Source: Pullulanibacillus pueri
Lineage (GTDB): Bacteria > Bacillota > Bacilli > Bacillales > Sporolactobacillaceae
DNA length: 63,345 nt
Direction: 5' to 3'
NCBI RefSeq assembly: GCF_014639255.1
Contig: NZ_BMFV01000028.1
Span: 1-63,345 of the forward strand
In this document: piece after piece, positions 1-9,797 of the stretch
Position numbering within the stretch: the first letter of the stretch is position 1
Layout of the letters: each line of letters begins with the position of its first letter
The notes under the pieces: model-generated
Told to the model about the DNA's origin: nothing
What the model saw: the letters and a program-made list of their open reading frames with translations, nothing else
Databases searched by the model: none
Program-made: the position numbers and the translations under genes

Positions 1-175
1 GGCTTATCGCCAAAACTTAATAGCGAAAGCCATAGTTGCACTTATAAGGTCTTCCGCTAAATTATAAATTTTGACGTTATTAGAAAACTTGGCTTATCGC
101 CAAAACTTAATAGCGAAAGCCTTAGTTGCACTTAAGGTCCTCCGCTAAGTTTTCTATTTTGACGTTATTAAAACA
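1..175. repeat. Tandem pair of a dispersed 90-bp intergenic repeat (family R2)
   Basis: Two head-to-tail units, about 1-90 and 91-175, each starting GGCTTATCGCCAAAACTTAA and ending near TGACGTTATTA. The first 31 bases can fold: GGCTT and TCGC arms pair around an ATTAAGTTTT loop when read on the minus strand. Related copies lie at about 2155, 5584, 30132, 45905 and 49085. The unit sits just downstream of the minus-strand penicillin-binding protein gene. No function is known to me. Confidence 0.8.
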
Positions 176-205
176 AGCTAAGAGGGGAAACCTCTTAGCT
201 TGTTT
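171..205 (-). terminator. Rho-independent terminator of the pbpI-like gene
   Basis: Perfect 15-bp inverted repeat (171-185 with 191-205) around a 5-base loop, followed on the minus strand by TTTTAATAA. It overlaps the stop codon of the pbpI-like gene at 204. Confidence 0.85.
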
Positions 206-1967
206 AGGATGGGCTCTTTTGATCAAGGGTGTACAGACCGTCAACAATATCATGATAAATATCATAAGTCTTGTGTTCACCTGGATGTTGGTCAAGATCG
301 ACCACGACCATGGCATATTTGGGATTGTCAGCTGGAAAATAACCCGCAAACCACTCGTTTGTATGATCTTTATCTGTTTCTGCTGTTCCTGATTTACCCG
401 CCACCGGGTATTGAGTATCTGCCAGCCGGTGCCCCGTGCCCTTCTCATTTTCTACAACGCCGCGCAATAAGGATTTTAGCCTCATAATGGTATAGGAATC
501 AAGGCTTTTCCCTTTGAGCTTTTCCTTAGGAAAAGTAGTTAACTTCACACCACTTGGCTGATTATAATCTATTTCAGTTGCTGTTCGGACACTTCTTTTT
601 TCTCCCCCGCGACTGATTGTAGCCATCATATTAGCCACTGACAAGGGGGTAAGCCTGACATCTCGTTGTCCTATAGCTGTTTGAGCAATAGCTTCTTGGT
701 CTTGATAAGGTTCTTCATTATTTCTCCAAATGCTATTTTGACCCTCATCAGGCACCTGCTTAAAAGAGTGAAAACGAAAGACATCATCTGTCCAACCCAC
801 TTTTTGTGTTAAACCTAATTGTTCTGCATATTGAGTCAATGTTTGATCATTTGTTTCCATCATTCGATTGGCCAACGTACCAAAAGTATAATTACAACTT
901 TGATAAAAACTATTTTCAAAATTTAATTCCCCAAGTTGACGTGTTCCTTTTCCTGTCCCGTACGGATTTTGGTCACAATTAAAAACTTCATCTTCTTTGA
1001 CAATGTTATTCTGTATAGCAGCGGCCGCTGTTACAATCTTGAAAACAGAACCAGGATATTGCGGTTCAAGCATCAAATTACCATTTTTGAAAGGATGACT
1101 AGGATCCATCTCTGGACGGCTTACCATGGTGAGTAAGTCACTCGTAACTGCATCTAGAATCACCACGCCACCACGCTTCAGATGATGATCATCTACCGCT
1201 TTTTCAGCAAGCTGCTGAATGTCAGTATCCAAGGTTGTGACTACTTTTAAGGGATAGTACTCTGTATTCGTTTTAGAGGTAACACGCACACTCTTGTCAA
1301 ATAGAGGATCCCCCATAGCACTAATATGATAAAGCAGCTTTGTTTGATTACGTGACAGTAAGAAGGGATCATAAGCCTTCTCCAAACCCAATACACCAAT
1401 GGGAGTATCCTGAGCAATTTCTCCATCCTTTAATAATTCGGGATAACGTTGTTTTAAGGAGCTGGGATTTTGCCGAACAGATCCGATAATGTATGAATCC
1501 TCAAGACTATCCGTAGACTGACGAACGTTTAAAGCTTCAACACCCGTGATATGTAATTGATTAATAGCTGTCATTTGCTCTTTTGTTAACGTCAATGCAT
1601 TCGGTTGAAATATAAAAGGGTCCTTAGCCTGTGCTAGAGACGCTTTTATTGAACTTACTGAAACATGAATGATATCCGCGAGTTTCTGCACGGGCCACTC
1701 TTTATCATTGAGAAATGGAAACAACACAAGAGCGGGCTTTTCATCTCCATTGAGCTTCACTTTTTTCGTCCTATCCAGTAAAATACCTCGTCCATTATTC
1801 ACTATAAATTGACTGGTGCGTTGAGCAATACTTTGATTGATTAAATTAATATGTTGTCGTGAATAAGACGCCGTATCAAAAAGTTGAATTTGTGCTAAAC
1901 GCCCAATCAATAGTGTAAAACCCGTTAAAATAATCATCCCCACGATGGTCATTCTTCGTTTATTCAA
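204..1967 (-). CDS. pbpI: Penicillin-binding transpeptidase, PbpI (YrrR)-like
   Basis: Class B penicillin-binding protein, a membrane-anchored peptidoglycan D,D-transpeptidase. I take a TTG start at 1967 because GGAGGGAG lies just upstream, giving 587 aa (B. subtilis PbpI is about the same length). An N-terminal membrane segment covers roughly residues 6-25. The catalytic triad of motifs is present: SVFK (S307, K310), SCN near 357 and KSGT near 525. An upstream non-enzymatic domain fills roughly residues 40-230. It lies next to greA and udk as in B. subtilis (yrrR-greA-udk), which supports the PbpI assignment over other class B enzymes. In the Bacillus family it contributes to septal or spore-related wall synthesis. 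Confidence 0.88.
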   Translation of the reverse strand: MNKRRMTIVGMIILTGFTLLIGRLAQIQLFDTASYSRQHINLINQSIAQRTSQFIVNNGRGILLDRTKKVKLNGDEKPALVLFPFLNDKEWPVQKLADIIHVSVSSIKASLAQAKDPFIFQPNALTLTKEQMTAINQLHITGVEALNVRQSTDSLEDSYIIGSVRQNPSSLKQRYPELLKDGEIAQDTPIGVLGLEKAYDPFLLSRNQTKLLYHISAMGDPLFDKSVRVTSKTNTEYYPLKVVTTLDTDIQQLAEKAVDDHHLKRGGVVILDAVTSDLLTMVSRPEMDPSHPFKNGNLMLEPQYPGSVFKIVTAAAAIQNNIVKEDEVFNCDQNPYGTGKGTRQLGELNFENSFYQSCNYTFGTLANRMMETNDQTLTQYAEQLGLTQKVGWTDDVFRFHSFKQVPDEGQNSIWRNNEEPYQDQEAIAQTAIGQRDVRLTPLSVANMMATISRGGEKRSVRTATEIDYNQPSGVKLTTFPKEKLKGKSLDSYTIMRLKSLLRGVVENEKGTGHRLADTQYPVAGKSGTAETDKDHTNEWFAGYFPADNPKYAMVVVDLDQHPGEHKTYDIYHDIVDGLYTLDQKSPS

Positions 1968-2154
1968 GGAAACTCCCTCCCTAATGCCAGTGTTGACCGA
2001 TCTTCCTAACCATAAACACGGCAATAGAGAAAAGAACGTCCTCAGGGGGATAATGAAGGTCCATCCTTATTTAAGCTTTGAAAAAGCTTGTAATACCCAA
2101 TAGCCCCTCAGTAGCAAACGACATAAAGCAAGGATGAGCAACCTCGAAATTTCC

Positions 2155-2222
2155 CTTTCTCCATTAAGGTCTTCCACTAAGTTATAAAACGCTAACGTTA
2201 TATAAGAAAAACTTGGCTTCCG
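2155..2222. repeat. Partial R2 repeat
   Basis: Carries the R2 signature TTAAGGTCTTCCACTAAG, then TTATAA and AACGTTATA, ending in an ACTTGGCTTCCGCC segment that matches the start of the R2 unit at position 91. Confidence 0.6.
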
Positions 2223-2308
2223 CCAAGTCCTTATCAGAGAAGACAAATTTTTCTACCGATCTCTTTATTGCTTCGACGGCTTATACTTTCTTTTTTTTGA
2301 GAAAAACC

Positions 2309-2376
2309 GGGCGAAAAGCATGCCCGGTCCTCATTCAGTTGGGCATTAAAAAGCTTTTTACCAAAATGCCTCGTCA
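2309..2376. repeat. R3 repeat, copy 1
   Basis: Begins GGCGAAAAGCATGCC and continues ATTCAGTTGGGCATTAAAA to a GCTTTTTACCAAAATGCC end. The second copy is at 59886-59950, with most positions identical over about 65 bases. AAAAGCAT and the later GCTTTT can pair, giving a hairpin. Confidence 0.7.
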
Positions 2377-2382
2377 GTATCA

Positions 2383-2540
2383 AGTGGATTGGAGCGGAAG
2401 ACGCGAGACTCCTTCGGGAACAGCACGTGTCCGAAGATCCACTTGGGAAACTCGTTTATCATCCCAAGCTAGCTGAGGCCGTGCCCGAGGAAAGCGAGCG
2501 TTCTGTAGCGGAAATCCACACCTTCCTGATGACCAGAATT
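2383..2540. repeat. R1 element (GAGCGGAAG...AGCGGAAATC), short copy
   Basis: Starts TTGGAGCGGAAGACGCGAG, continues through CTCCTTCGGGAACAGC and GCTGAGGCC, and closes AGGAAAGCGAGCG...TAGCGGAAATCC. This resembles a GC-rich imperfect palindrome widespread in Bacillaceae intergenic DNA. Longer copies of the same element lie at about 5205, 21360 (reverse) and 36535. Confidence 0.75.
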
Positions 2541-2560
2541 TTATACATTCTTATATTTTA

Positions 2561-2590
2561 AAAAAAGGCGACCCTTTAGGCCGCCTTTTT
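2561..2590 (-). terminator. greA terminator
   Basis: Inverted repeat AAAAGGCGGCC / GGGTCGCCTTTT with a T-run on the minus strand, 14 bases beyond the greA stop codon. Confidence 0.85.
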
Positions 2591-2603
2591 AGTGTATGTA
2601 ATA

Positions 2604-3086
2604 CTATTTGACTTCAATAATTTTAACCTGTAAGTCGCCTCCAGGCGTAGGAACAGTGACTTGATCGCCTTTACTGCGCCCAATTAAGCTCTTACCCATT
2701 GGTGAATCGTTAGAAATTTTACCGTCAAACGGATCCGATTCGGCGCTACCGACAATTTTGTAGGTTTCCACATCACCATCCGGTAATTCTTGGAAAGTGA
2801 CAGATTTCCCTATAGAAACGAGATCAGGATTTGATCCATCCTCTTCAATGATTTCGGAATTACGAATCATTTGTTCTAGCTGTTGAATACGTGCTTCAAC
2901 AAAAGCCTGTTCGTCCTTTGCTGCATCATACTCCGAGTTCTCTGAAAGGTCTCCAAAGCTACGGGCGACTTTAATTCTTTCAACAACTTCTTTACGTCTT
3001 TCTGTTTTCAAATAATTTAATTCTTCTTCTAATTTTGCTTTACCTTCAACGGTCATATAATGTTTCTTTTCTTCGACCAAAATCAT
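2604..3086 (-). CDS. greA: Transcript cleavage factor GreA
   Basis: GreA (160 aa) binds the RNA polymerase secondary channel and stimulates cleavage of the nascent RNA in backtracked complexes. The N-terminal coiled-coil (about 10-80) carries the conserved tip [11 protein letters not shown], with the acidic residues D46 and E49 that hold the catalytic Mg2+. The C-terminal half is the FKBP-like domain ending IIEVK. An ATG at 3086 follows AGGGAG at very short spacing; a TTG two codons on has better spacing, so the first two residues are uncertain. It lies 51 bases downstream of udk and ends in a strong terminator. Confidence 0.95.
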   Translation of the reverse strand: MILVEEKKHYMTVEGKAKLEEELNYLKTERRKEVVERIKVARSFGDLSENSEYDAAKDEQAFVEARIQQLEQMIRNSEIIEEDGSNPDLVSIGKSVTFQELPDGDVETYKIVGSAESDPFDGKISNDSPMGKSLIGRSKGDQVTVPTPGGDLQVKIIEVK

Positions 3087-3136
3087 ACACTCCCTTTTAC
3101 CACTTCAATGGATTAAATTTTAAAAACGATGAAAAT

Positions 3137-3793
3137 TTATCTTAATCTACTTTCGAGACTTTCCTCTTTAATTCCTTCTAAAATCGAACGAATTTTAGTG
3201 ACCATTAAATCAATCGCCACTGCATTCTGACCGCCTTCTGGAATTATAATGTCGGCATAGCGCTTCGTCGGTTCAACAAATTGATTATGCATAGGTCTAA
3301 CGACCGTCAAATATTGCTCGATAACAGAATCCATAGTTCTCCCTCTATCTCGCGTGTCACGGACGAGGCGGCGAATAATACGGAGATCTGAATCCGTATC
3401 CACATACAGCTTAATGTCCATGAGCTCCCTAAGGCGCTCATCATCCAAAATGAGGATGCCCTCCAATATAATCACATCTTTAGGGGTGATAGGAATAATT
3501 TTATCAGATCTTGTATGCACTGTATAGTCATACACCGGTTTTTCAATGGGTTCAAAACGGAGTAACTTGTGTAAATGATCTATTAAAAGCTCATGATCAA
3601 ACGCCAAGGGGTGATCATAATTTGTTTTAATCCGCTCTTCCATGGATTTATAATCTTGTGCTTTATAATAGGCGTCTTGTTCAACAACAGCAATAGACTG
3701 AGTCGGAAAGCTCTTGGCAATTTCCTTGGCTACAGTCGTTTTACCGGAACCCGATCCCCCTGCAACTCCTATAATAATTGGCTTTTTTGTCAT
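3137..3793 (-). CDS. udk: Uridine kinase
   Basis: Phosphorylates uridine or cytidine to the monophosphate with a nucleoside triphosphate (pyrimidine salvage, cytoplasm). The start at 3793 is chosen over a longer reading because AAAGGATCA lies nine bases before it and the product then begins [13 protein letters not shown], giving 218 aa. Walker A is GGSGSGKT at residues 12-19, and the nucleoside-binding stretch with [11 protein letters not shown] follows around 150-165. In B. subtilis the U32 peptidase genes yrrN/yrrO and the methyltransferase gene yrrM lie between udk and mltG; here udk directly follows mltG. Confidence 0.95.
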   Translation of the reverse strand: MTKKPIIIGVAGGSGSGKTTVAKEIAKSFPTQSIAVVEQDAYYKAQDYKSMEERIKTNYDHPLAFDHELLIDHLHKLLRFEPIEKPVYDYTVHTRSDKIIPITPKDVIILEGILILDDERLRELMDIKLYVDTDSDLRIIRRLVRDTRDRGRTMDSVIEQYLTVVRPMHNQFVEPTKRYADIIIPEGGQNAVAIDLMVTKIRSILEGIKEESLESRLR

Positions 3794-3890
3794 ACAAAGT
3801 GATCCTTTCTTTTCAGGTCTTATCATGAAATAGCATTGGTCTCGTATAAGCTGACCCAATACTTTATCATACAGTATTTTATATAAACTT

Positions 3891-3918
3891 AAAAGAGGAG
3901 TTAAATTACTCCCCTTTT
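3891..3918 (-). terminator. mltG terminator
   Basis: Inverted repeat AAAAGGGGAGTA / ACTCCTCTTTTA overlapping the mltG stop codon, with a weak T-run on the minus strand. Confidence 0.65.
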
Positions 3919-5042
3919 ACGTCATCCCATTCGTGACTATATTTGTTAACAACCTTATTATGCTCAGCCAATGTGTCTGTAAACAGTATTTCTCCATTGG
4001 GGCGGGCATAAAAGAATAATGCTTTTGTATGTGCAGGCTCAAGAACAGCCGCTATTGAAGACTCACTCGGATTATTTATTGGTCCTACAGGCAATCCCTT
4101 TTGAACATAGGTATTGTAAGGCGAATCAATTTCTGTGTCTTTTTGGTAAACCTTCGCTTTAGTTTTTCCTAAGGCATACAATACCGTGATATCACTTTGC
4201 AATTTCATCCCGCTATCCAGTCTATTGTAAAAAACAGCTGCCACTTTCTTTCGATCATCATCTTTTTCAGCTTCTCGCTCAACAATAGAAGCCATTGATA
4301 ATATTTTATGGACAGAACCTAAAGAATTATTTTGGATTTGACTATTGTACTTCTCTAAAATAGTCTGTGTTTTACTTAACATTTTATCGATAATCGTATC
4401 TAAATCTGGATTTTTCTTATCAAAATTATAAGTGGCTGGAAACAGATACCCTTCGAGTGGTGATTTTATTTGCTTGTTTAAGATCGCATCCGTCAAAAAC
4501 GGATATTTCTTCATATAGTGCTCTTTAATGTAATTCCGATCATTAAGCTTTTTATTAATCTCTTTTTCGGTCAGTTTTGTCTTTTCGGCAATACGTTTTG
4601 TAATATCACTGACTTTGTACCCCTCAGGAATAGCTAATTTCAATGCTGCATTTGTATAAACATCCCCGGATTCTATTTTTCCAATAATATCATCTATTGT
4701 CATCCCCGGAGATAATTGATATACACCTGCTTGGAAGTTGTTTTTATTTTTATACTTAACATAATAATGAAAAATTGTGCTATTTCTTATAACACCTTTG
4801 GATTCCAAGATCTTGCTGATGTCTTCCGTTGATGATCCGCTCGGTATGTTCACGACAACTTTTTTCTTTTCTGTAGAACTCACAGGTGCCAGTGAATGAG
4901 ATATGTAATAATATGTAAATGTGGCTCCTCCTACGAAGAGGATCACGAGGCTACATACTACAATGAATACAATACGACGGACTAAACGCGCTTCTTCTGC
5001 TCTCTCACGCAACACTTGGAAACGATCTTTCGAATCCCCCAT
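3906..5042 (-). CDS. mltG: Endolytic murein transglycosylase MltG (YrrL/YceG)
   Basis: Membrane-anchored lytic transglycosylase that cuts nascent glycan strands and is thought to set strand length. The protein has 378 aa: a short basic cytoplasmic tail, one transmembrane helix at about 22-47, a LysM-like subdomain around 60-130 and the YceG catalytic domain. The signature EGYLFPATY is at 197-205, and SIVEREA contains the expected catalytic Glu at 255. A GGGGG ribosome-binding site precedes the ATG. It stands upstream of udk and greA; the next upstream gene, yrzB, is 669 bases away with a repeat cluster between. Confidence 0.92.
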   Translation of the reverse strand: MGDSKDRFQVLRERAEEARLVRRIVFIVVCSLVILFVGGATFTYYYISHSLAPVSSTEKKKVVVNIPSGSSTEDISKILESKGVIRNSTIFHYYVKYKNKNNFQAGVYQLSPGMTIDDIIGKIESGDVYTNAALKLAIPEGYKVSDITKRIAEKTKLTEKEINKKLNDRNYIKEHYMKKYPFLTDAILNKQIKSPLEGYLFPATYNFDKKNPDLDTIIDKMLSKTQTILEKYNSQIQNNSLGSVHKILSMASIVEREAEKDDDRKKVAAVFYNRLDSGMKLQSDITVLYALGKTKAKVYQKDTEIDSPYNTYVQKGLPVGPINNPSESSIAAVLEPAHTKALFFYARPNGEILFTDTLAEHNKVVNKYSHEWDDVKGE

Positions 5043-5204
5043 AAGAACGCCCCCTTCAATTTCCTAATCCATTATACTATAACATAAAGAAAAGTCGAGA
5101 AAACTTGAGCAAAATATACAAATAATGACCGTATTCATCATAAAAGGATTCTTTTGGAAAAAGTGTTCAGAGCTATGAATAATAGGGCTTTCATAGCGTT
5201 TAAA

Positions 5205-5575
5205 AGGGACAAGTGGATTGGGAGAGGAAGTCTCGGATTCGCTACACTTATCCAGAGTATGTTCCTCAGCGCCGCTGACTCAAGGATGCCAAAACTAAGT
5301 CTTTCGAGAACGGGGCCAGCGTGTCTTCACGAATACACTTCGAGTTGTTCCGAGGATCCAACGATGAAGCGATACGAGTAGACGAAGGAACAGGGGTTTG
5401 TAGCCTAAATATTTTGGAACACACAGGTAATCCATTTCAAAGTGAGCTGAGGCTACCAAGGGCGCCGGCTAAAAACATCACATCCATGTGATAACGCCAA
5501 AGCTAGCACCTCAACCACCCCAAAAAGTTCTGGAGCGGAAATCACCACTTATTTAATGACCGAAAATCCTTACTA
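5205..5575. repeat. R1 element, long copy with expanded middle
   Basis: The ends match other R1 copies: AAGTGGATTGGGAGAGGAAG at the left and GGAGCGGAAATCACCAC at the right, with TGTTCCTCAGCGCCGCTGACTC (shared with the 36.5-kb copy) and GAGCTGAGGCTACC inside. The middle contains further small inverted repeats, such as CATCACATCCATGTGATAACG. The rest of 5043-5711 has no gene. Confidence 0.65.
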
Positions 5576-5583
5576 CTAGTCTT

Positions 5584-5662
5584 CTGACAAACGTAATGGC
5601 AAAAGCCTAAGTTGCCCTTTACGGTCTTCTACTAAGATATAAATGCTGACATTACAAAAAAC
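5584..5662. repeat. R2 repeat
   Basis: Carries AATGGCAAAAGCCTAAGTTGCCCTTTA, then GGTCTTCTACTAAG and GCTGACATTAC, the R2 signature. It lies immediately downstream of the yrzB terminator. Confidence 0.7.
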
Positions 5663-5689
5663 GGAGAAACCCTATTAAAGGTTTCTCCG
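5655..5689 (-). terminator. Terminator of the ireB-ruvX-yrzB operon
   Basis: CGGAGAAACC / GGGTTTCTCCG hairpin followed by TTTTTTG on the minus strand, 22 bases past the yrzB stop. Confidence 0.9.
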
Positions 5690-5711
5690 CGGCCTAAAAG
5701 ATTGAAAAGAC

Positions 5712-6008
5712 TTAAAGTTCTTCTTCGTCTACAAATGTATTGAGCATTTCCTCAACAATGTCCCATTCCTCATCCGTTTCAATAGGAAATAGGCTGAACT
5801 CTCCGTCAACATCTTCATATCTAAAACCAAAAACTTCGGCTTCCTCTTCGTCGTCCTCTGGGGATTCAGCAGGTTGAACCACCATATAAGACTTTCCTGT
5901 TTCCTCAACGTCAAAGGTGAACAAAATATCAAATAAATGTTCTTCACCATTTTCATCAGGGATAATAATGCGTTCTTGCTCTTCGTCGTGGTTATGGTTA
6001 TGACTCAT
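5712..6008 (-). CDS. yrzB: DUF1292 family acidic protein (YrzB)
   Basis: 98-residue acidic cytoplasmic protein of unknown function, DUF1292 family. It opens with a His/Asn-rich stretch (HNHNHD, residues 3-8), then the [28 protein letters not shown] core typical of the family (split here at about 19-42), and ends EEEL. It overlaps the 3' end of ruvX by four bases and completes a three-gene unit with ireB and ruvX, as in B. subtilis (yrzL-yrrK-yrzB). The GGAGTG site before the ATG lies inside ruvX, so translation is probably coupled. Confidence 0.9.
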   Translation of the reverse strand: MSHNHNHDEEQERIIIPDENGEEHLFDILFTFDVEETGKSYMVVQPAESPEDDEEEAEVFGFRYEDVDGEFSLFPIETDEEWDIVEEMLNTFVDEEEL

Positions 6009-6439
6009 TCGAATGACACTCCATTTCTATTACGATCTAAATACCCTTGTAAAATGAGAACTGCTGCTGTCTTGTCTATGACTTTCTTTCGTTTTTTACG
6101 ACTGACGTCGGCTTCAATCAATATTCTCTCCGCTGCCATGGTTGTTAAACGCTCATCATACATCTCAACAGGTAAATCAAAACGTTTATTAAGCTGATTT
6201 CCAAAAGAAATACAAGCTTCGCCGCGTTCTCCTACGGTTCCGTTCATGTTTTTAGGCAAACCAACAACAAAACGTGACACCTCATAGTCGAGAACCAGTT
6301 GACCTATACGCTCATAGAGCACATCTCGCCTATGCTGTTGATAATGGATCGTCTCTACCCCTTGAGCGGTAAGACCTAGAGCATCACTTACTGCAATGCC
6401 CACGGTCTTTGTACCATAGTCAAGACCCATCACTCTCAT
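6005..6439 (-). CDS. ruvX: Holliday junction resolvase-like RuvX (YrrK/YqgF)
   Basis: Small RNase H-fold protein (144 aa) of the YqgF/RuvX family, linked in other bacteria to 16S rRNA 5' end processing and proposed as a Holliday junction resolvase. The first strand carries the metal-binding Asp ([13 protein letters not shown]7), [10 protein letters not shown] is the central motif, and DERLTT and the C-terminal [15 protein letters not shown] supply the remaining acidic residues. It overlaps both ireB upstream and yrzB downstream by four bases, so the three are translationally coupled. Confidence 0.93.
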   Translation of the reverse strand: MRVMGLDYGTKTVGIAVSDALGLTAQGVETIHYQQHRRDVLYERIGQLVLDYEVSRFVVGLPKNMNGTVGERGEACISFGNQLNKRFDLPVEMYDERLTTMAAERILIEADVSRKKRKKVIDKTAAVLILQGYLDRNRNGVSFE

Positions 6440-6699
6440 AAACCGTCCTCTTGATGTTGCTTTAAATAGGTGGTAACAAGTTCTTCAATAATCTCATCCC
6501 GCTCAATTTTACGTATCAAATTACGCGCATCCTGATGGCGGGGAATATAAGCTGGGTCACCTGATAACAAATAACCAACAATTTGGTTGATCGGATTATA
6601 CCCTTTGTCCTGAAGTGCTTGATGAACTTTTAATAAAACATTCTTCACATCACTTTTGTCTTGATCATCATAAAAATTAAATTGCATTGTTTTATCCAT
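6436..6699 (-). CDS. ireB: IreB family regulatory phosphoprotein (YrzL)
   Basis: 87-aa cytoplasmic protein of the IreB family (DUF965). In Enterococcus IreB is a substrate of the Ser/Thr kinase IreK and acts as a negative regulator of cephalosporin resistance. The family core is clear: NFYDDQD near the N terminus, then [20 protein letters not shown] and [23 protein letters not shown] ribosome-binding site precedes the ATG. First gene of the ireB-ruvX-yrzB unit, 97 bases downstream of alaS, as in many Firmicutes. Confidence 0.92.
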   Translation of the reverse strand: MDKTMQFNFYDDQDKSDVKNVLLKVHQALQDKGYNPINQIVGYLLSGDPAYIPRHQDARNLIRKIERDEIIEELVTTYLKQHQEDGL

Positions 6700-6796
6700 A
6701 ACGGGTTCCCCCTCATCTTATACAGCTCAATATATTTTATGGGTTGCAAAAAGCTGTTCGCTAATAGAAAAGTCTAGCCCGCTCTTTGCCACCTCA

Positions 6797-9442
6797 TTAT
6801 TTGGACAAGGACTGTTCTGACACCCATTGTTCTACAAATGCAAGCGCATTGTCAAGCGCCTCAGGATTTTTCCCGCCAGCTTGGGCCATATCAGGACGAC
6901 CACCGCCACCGCCACCACAACGAGTGGCGATTTCCTTTACAAGCTTTCCAGCATGGAATCCTTTTTCAATAAGGTCCTTAGTGACACCACAAGCAATATT
7001 GACTTTCCCATCTTTTACTGAAGCTAGTACTAATACCGCTGAAGGCAATTGTTCTTTCAATTTATCTATCATCGCACGTAAACCATTCATATCTTGTCCT
7101 TCTATTTTTCGTGCAACAAAAGGGATACCTTCGACTTCTTGGATCATTTGTTTGATTTCATTTATCTCTGTATTACCTAATTTCGATATTAATGATTCTT
7201 TTTCCTTTTCCAATTGATGAATTTGTGAATAAAATCCTTCAATTCTTTCAGGAATGCCGTCAATAGTGGTCTTTAAAAGTTGTGCGGCATGCTGTAAGTC
7301 CTTCAAATGACGATTCAGCATAGTAAAGGCATATTTACCAGTGACCGCTTCAATCCGACGAGTTCCTGCGCCAATACCTGACTCAGAAACAATTTTAAAT
7401 AAGCCAATGGCCGAAGTGTTTCTGACATGACAACCACCACAAAGTTCTAAACTATAGTCACCAATGCGAACAACACGAACTATATCTCCATATTTCTCAC
7501 CAAAAAGCGCCATTGCCCCCATAGCTTTTGCTTCTTTTATCCCTTTCTGCATTGTTTCTACAGAAAGACTTTGCCAGATCTTTTCATTCACAATTTCTTC
7601 TACGCGATTCAATTCCTCTTCCGTGACCTTATCAAAGTGAGAGAAGTCAAAGCGCAATCTTTCAGGAGTCACTAAAGAACCGGCCTGATTCACATGAGTC
7701 CCTAAGACATCCTTTAAGGCTTGGTGAAGAAGATGTGTTGCCGTATGGTTTTTTTCTGTATCCGATCGACGTTCGGATTGAATTTCTGCTTTGAACACGT
7801 CACCCTTCTTAAGGTTTCCTTTTTCAACCCTAACGGTGTGGAGATTTTGACCATTAGGAGCCTTCTTAACCTCTTGGACGAGAAGTTCTGTCGCTTGATT
7901 GACGAGTTTCCCTTTATCGGCAACCTGTCCCCCACTTTCAGCGTAGAAAGGCGTCTTATCAAGGATAATTTGGACCACGTCACCTGTCTTTGCGAAATCA
8001 ACCACTTCATTTTGATTGACAATGATGGCCACCTTAGAGTCACTCTCTTGCTCAGAATACCCAATAAATTCACTTTCAACAGTAATCTCACGCAAGGTTT
8101 CATTTTGCACTTGCATCGATTCTGTTGTTTGACGTGCCTGTCTTGCCCGGTCACGTTGAGCATTCAATTCTTTTTCAAAACCCTCATGATCAATGGTAAA
8201 GCCTTCATTTTCGGCGTATTCTTCAGTAAGTTCTACTGGAAACCCAAACGTATCATAGAGTTTAAAGACATCTGTTCCAGCAATCACTTTTTCGTTTGCC
8301 GCTTTCGCCTTCGCCATAACATCCTTTAATATAGCCAATCCTTCATGAAGGGTTTCATGAAAACGTTCTTCTTCAGTACGAATGATTTTTTGTACTAAAG
8401 CGGTTTGGGTCTTTAAATTATCGTAAAATTCACCCATGATTTCTGTCACAATGGGCACGAGTTCATACATAAAAGGCCGTTCAATGCCAAGTTCCATGGC
8501 AAAGCGTACCGCTCTCCGAATGAGACGACGTAAGACATAGCCACGCCCTTCATTGGACGGAAGGGCACCATCAGAAACCGCAAAGGATACGGCACGGACA
8601 TGGTCTGTAATCACCTTGAAAGCAGTATCCCTTTCTTTGGTTTCACCGTAAGTTTTTCCACTAATAACTTCAATTTTTTGAATCAAAGGAAGAAATAAGT
8701 CAGTATCATAGTTCGTCTTTGCCTCCTGAATGACAGAGACCATACGTTCTAGACCCATCCCTGTATCAATATTCTTCTTAGGTAGAGGTGTATAAGTCCC
8801 ATCTGGATTATGATTGAACTGTGAAAAGACGAGATTCCAAATCTCTAAATAACGTTCGTTTTCTCCACCTGGATAAAGTTCTGGATCTTCGGGATCATTG
8901 CCATAAGCTTCCCCACGATCATAAAAAATTTCTGTGTTCGGACCACTTGGACCCTCCCCAATATCCCAAAAGTTCTCTTCCAGACGAATAATCCGTTCCT
9001 TAGGAAGCCCAATCGTCTTATGCCATAGGTCAAAGGCCTCGTCATCTTCTGGGTGAATAGTTACAGATAAGTATTTGGGATCAAAACCAATCCACTTAGG
9101 GCTCGTTAAAAATTCCCAAGCCCATTGAATCGCTTCCTCCTTAAAGTAATCACCTACTGAAAAATTTCCAAGCATTTCAAAGAACGTATGATGTCTTGCG
9201 GTATAACCGACGTTTTCAATGTCGTTGGTGCGGATCGCCTTTTGAGCATTCACAATACGAGGATTTTCTGGGACGACTCGACCATCAAAATATTTTTTTA
9301 AGGTTGCTACACCACTGTTAATCCAAAGTAACGTTGGATCTTCGTGAGGGATAAGAGAGGCACTTGGCTCCACCCGATGTCCCTTTTCCTTAAAAAAGTC
9401 TATAAACATTTGTCTAACTTCTCTTGAGCTTAATTTTTTCAT
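6797..9442 (-). CDS. alaS: Alanyl-tRNA synthetase
   Basis: Charges tRNA-Ala with alanine and edits mischarged Ser/Gly. At 881 aa it is full length. The order is: class II catalytic domain (about 1-240; motif [17 protein letters not shown]), tRNA-recognition helices, the editing domain with [11 protein letters not shown] near 564 and CGGCH near 667 (zinc-site residues), and the C-Ala domain ending with a run of six glycines before RPDMAQAGG. Transcription starts more than 300 bases upstream, and a T-box attenuator with an Ala specifier controls readthrough. ireB follows 97 bases downstream. Confidence 0.97.
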   Translation of the reverse strand: MKKLSSREVRQMFIDFFKEKGHRVEPSASLIPHEDPTLLWINSGVATLKKYFDGRVVPENPRIVNAQKAIRTNDIENVGYTARHHTFFEMLGNFSVGDYFKEEAIQWAWEFLTSPKWIGFDPKYLSVTIHPEDDEAFDLWHKTIGLPKERIIRLEENFWDIGEGPSGPNTEIFYDRGEAYGNDPEDPELYPGGENERYLEIWNLVFSQFNHNPDGTYTPLPKKNIDTGMGLERMVSVIQEAKTNYDTDLFLPLIQKIEVISGKTYGETKERDTAFKVITDHVRAVSFAVSDGALPSNEGRGYVLRRLIRRAVRFAMELGIERPFMYELVPIVTEIMGEFYDNLKTQTALVQKIIRTEEERFHETLHEGLAILKDVMAKAKAANEKVIAGTDVFKLYDTFGFPVELTEEYAENEGFTIDHEGFEKELNAQRDRARQARQTTESMQVQNETLREITVESEFIGYSEQESDSKVAIIVNQNEVVDFAKTGDVVQIILDKTPFYAESGGQVADKGKLVNQATELLVQEVKKAPNGQNLHTVRVEKGNLKKGDVFKAEIQSERRSDTEKNHTATHLLHQALKDVLGTHVNQAGSLVTPERLRFDFSHFDKVTEEELNRVEEIVNEKIWQSLSVETMQKGIKEAKAMGAMALFGEKYGDIVRVVRIGDYSLELCGGCHVRNTSAIGLFKIVSESGIGAGTRRIEAVTGKYAFTMLNRHLKDLQHAAQLLKTTIDGIPERIEGFYSQIHQLEKEKESLISKLGNTEINEIKQMIQEVEGIPFVARKIEGQDMNGLRAMIDKLKEQLPSAVLVLASVKDGKVNIACGVTKDLIEKGFHAGKLVKEIATRCGGGGGGRPDMAQAGGKNPEALDNALAFVEQWVSEQSLSK

Positions 9443-9493
9443 AGAGCAACTTCCTTTCCATAGATTAACGATTGAACAGGTTTAACCAATATA

Positions 9494-9761
9494 AAAAGCC
9501 CTCATCCCCAAAAGGGACGAGAGCATTAAACTCACGCGGTACCACCCTAATTATAGATCACACTGTATGGCGATCTATCAGCTTTTAATCATGGCGATAA
9601 CGGACCTTAAGCCGGCAGGGGTTAACTGCACTTCAGAGTGGCGCCCATCATCTTGTTCAAGGATTCTCTCAGCCTAGGAATCCGTTTCTGTATCCCTTGA
9701 TTGATGGTTAACTCTTTCATCGTATTCGCTTCGTTCAATTCGTTATACCTTAATACTTGGT
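9494..9761 (-). promoter_or_regulatory. T-box riboswitch leader of alaS (Ala specifier)
   Basis: The minus strand carries the antiterminator T-box AGGGTGGTACCGCG (9535-9548), followed by a terminator hairpin GCTCTCGTCCC / GGGGATGAGGGC and TTTTT (9494-9523). In stem I the arms AGAG and CTCT can pair, and the triplet just before ACTCT is GCC (9640-9642), an alanine codon in the specifier position. Uncharged tRNA-Ala should therefore stabilise the antiterminator and allow alaS expression. Confidence 0.93.
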
Positions 9762-9767
9762 GAGTAA

Positions 9768-9797
9768 ATTATAATCAAGTTTCGCTCTCCTTGTCAA
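9768..9797 (-). promoter_or_regulatory. SigA promoter of the alaS leader, overlapping the 3' end of the upstream gene
   Basis: TTGACA (9792-9797), an 18-base spacer and a perfect TATAAT (9768-9773) on the minus strand. The -35 and spacer lie in the last codons of the AI-2E family gene, whose stop is at 9775. Confidence 0.85.

Larger units (their letters stand above)
1968..2603. other. Intergenic region between pbpI and greA, filled with repeats
   Basis: No convincing gene. It holds a partial R2 repeat (2155-2222), an R3 repeat (2309-2376), an R1 element (2383-2540) and the greA terminator (2561-2590). The plus-strand 87-codon frame at 2213-2476 is only repeat sequence read through. Confidence 0.75.

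Noticed and set aside
2213..2476. Plus-strand frame of 87 codons
   Set aside because: It runs through R2, R3 and R1 repeat sequence, has no ribosome-binding site and no family resemblance.
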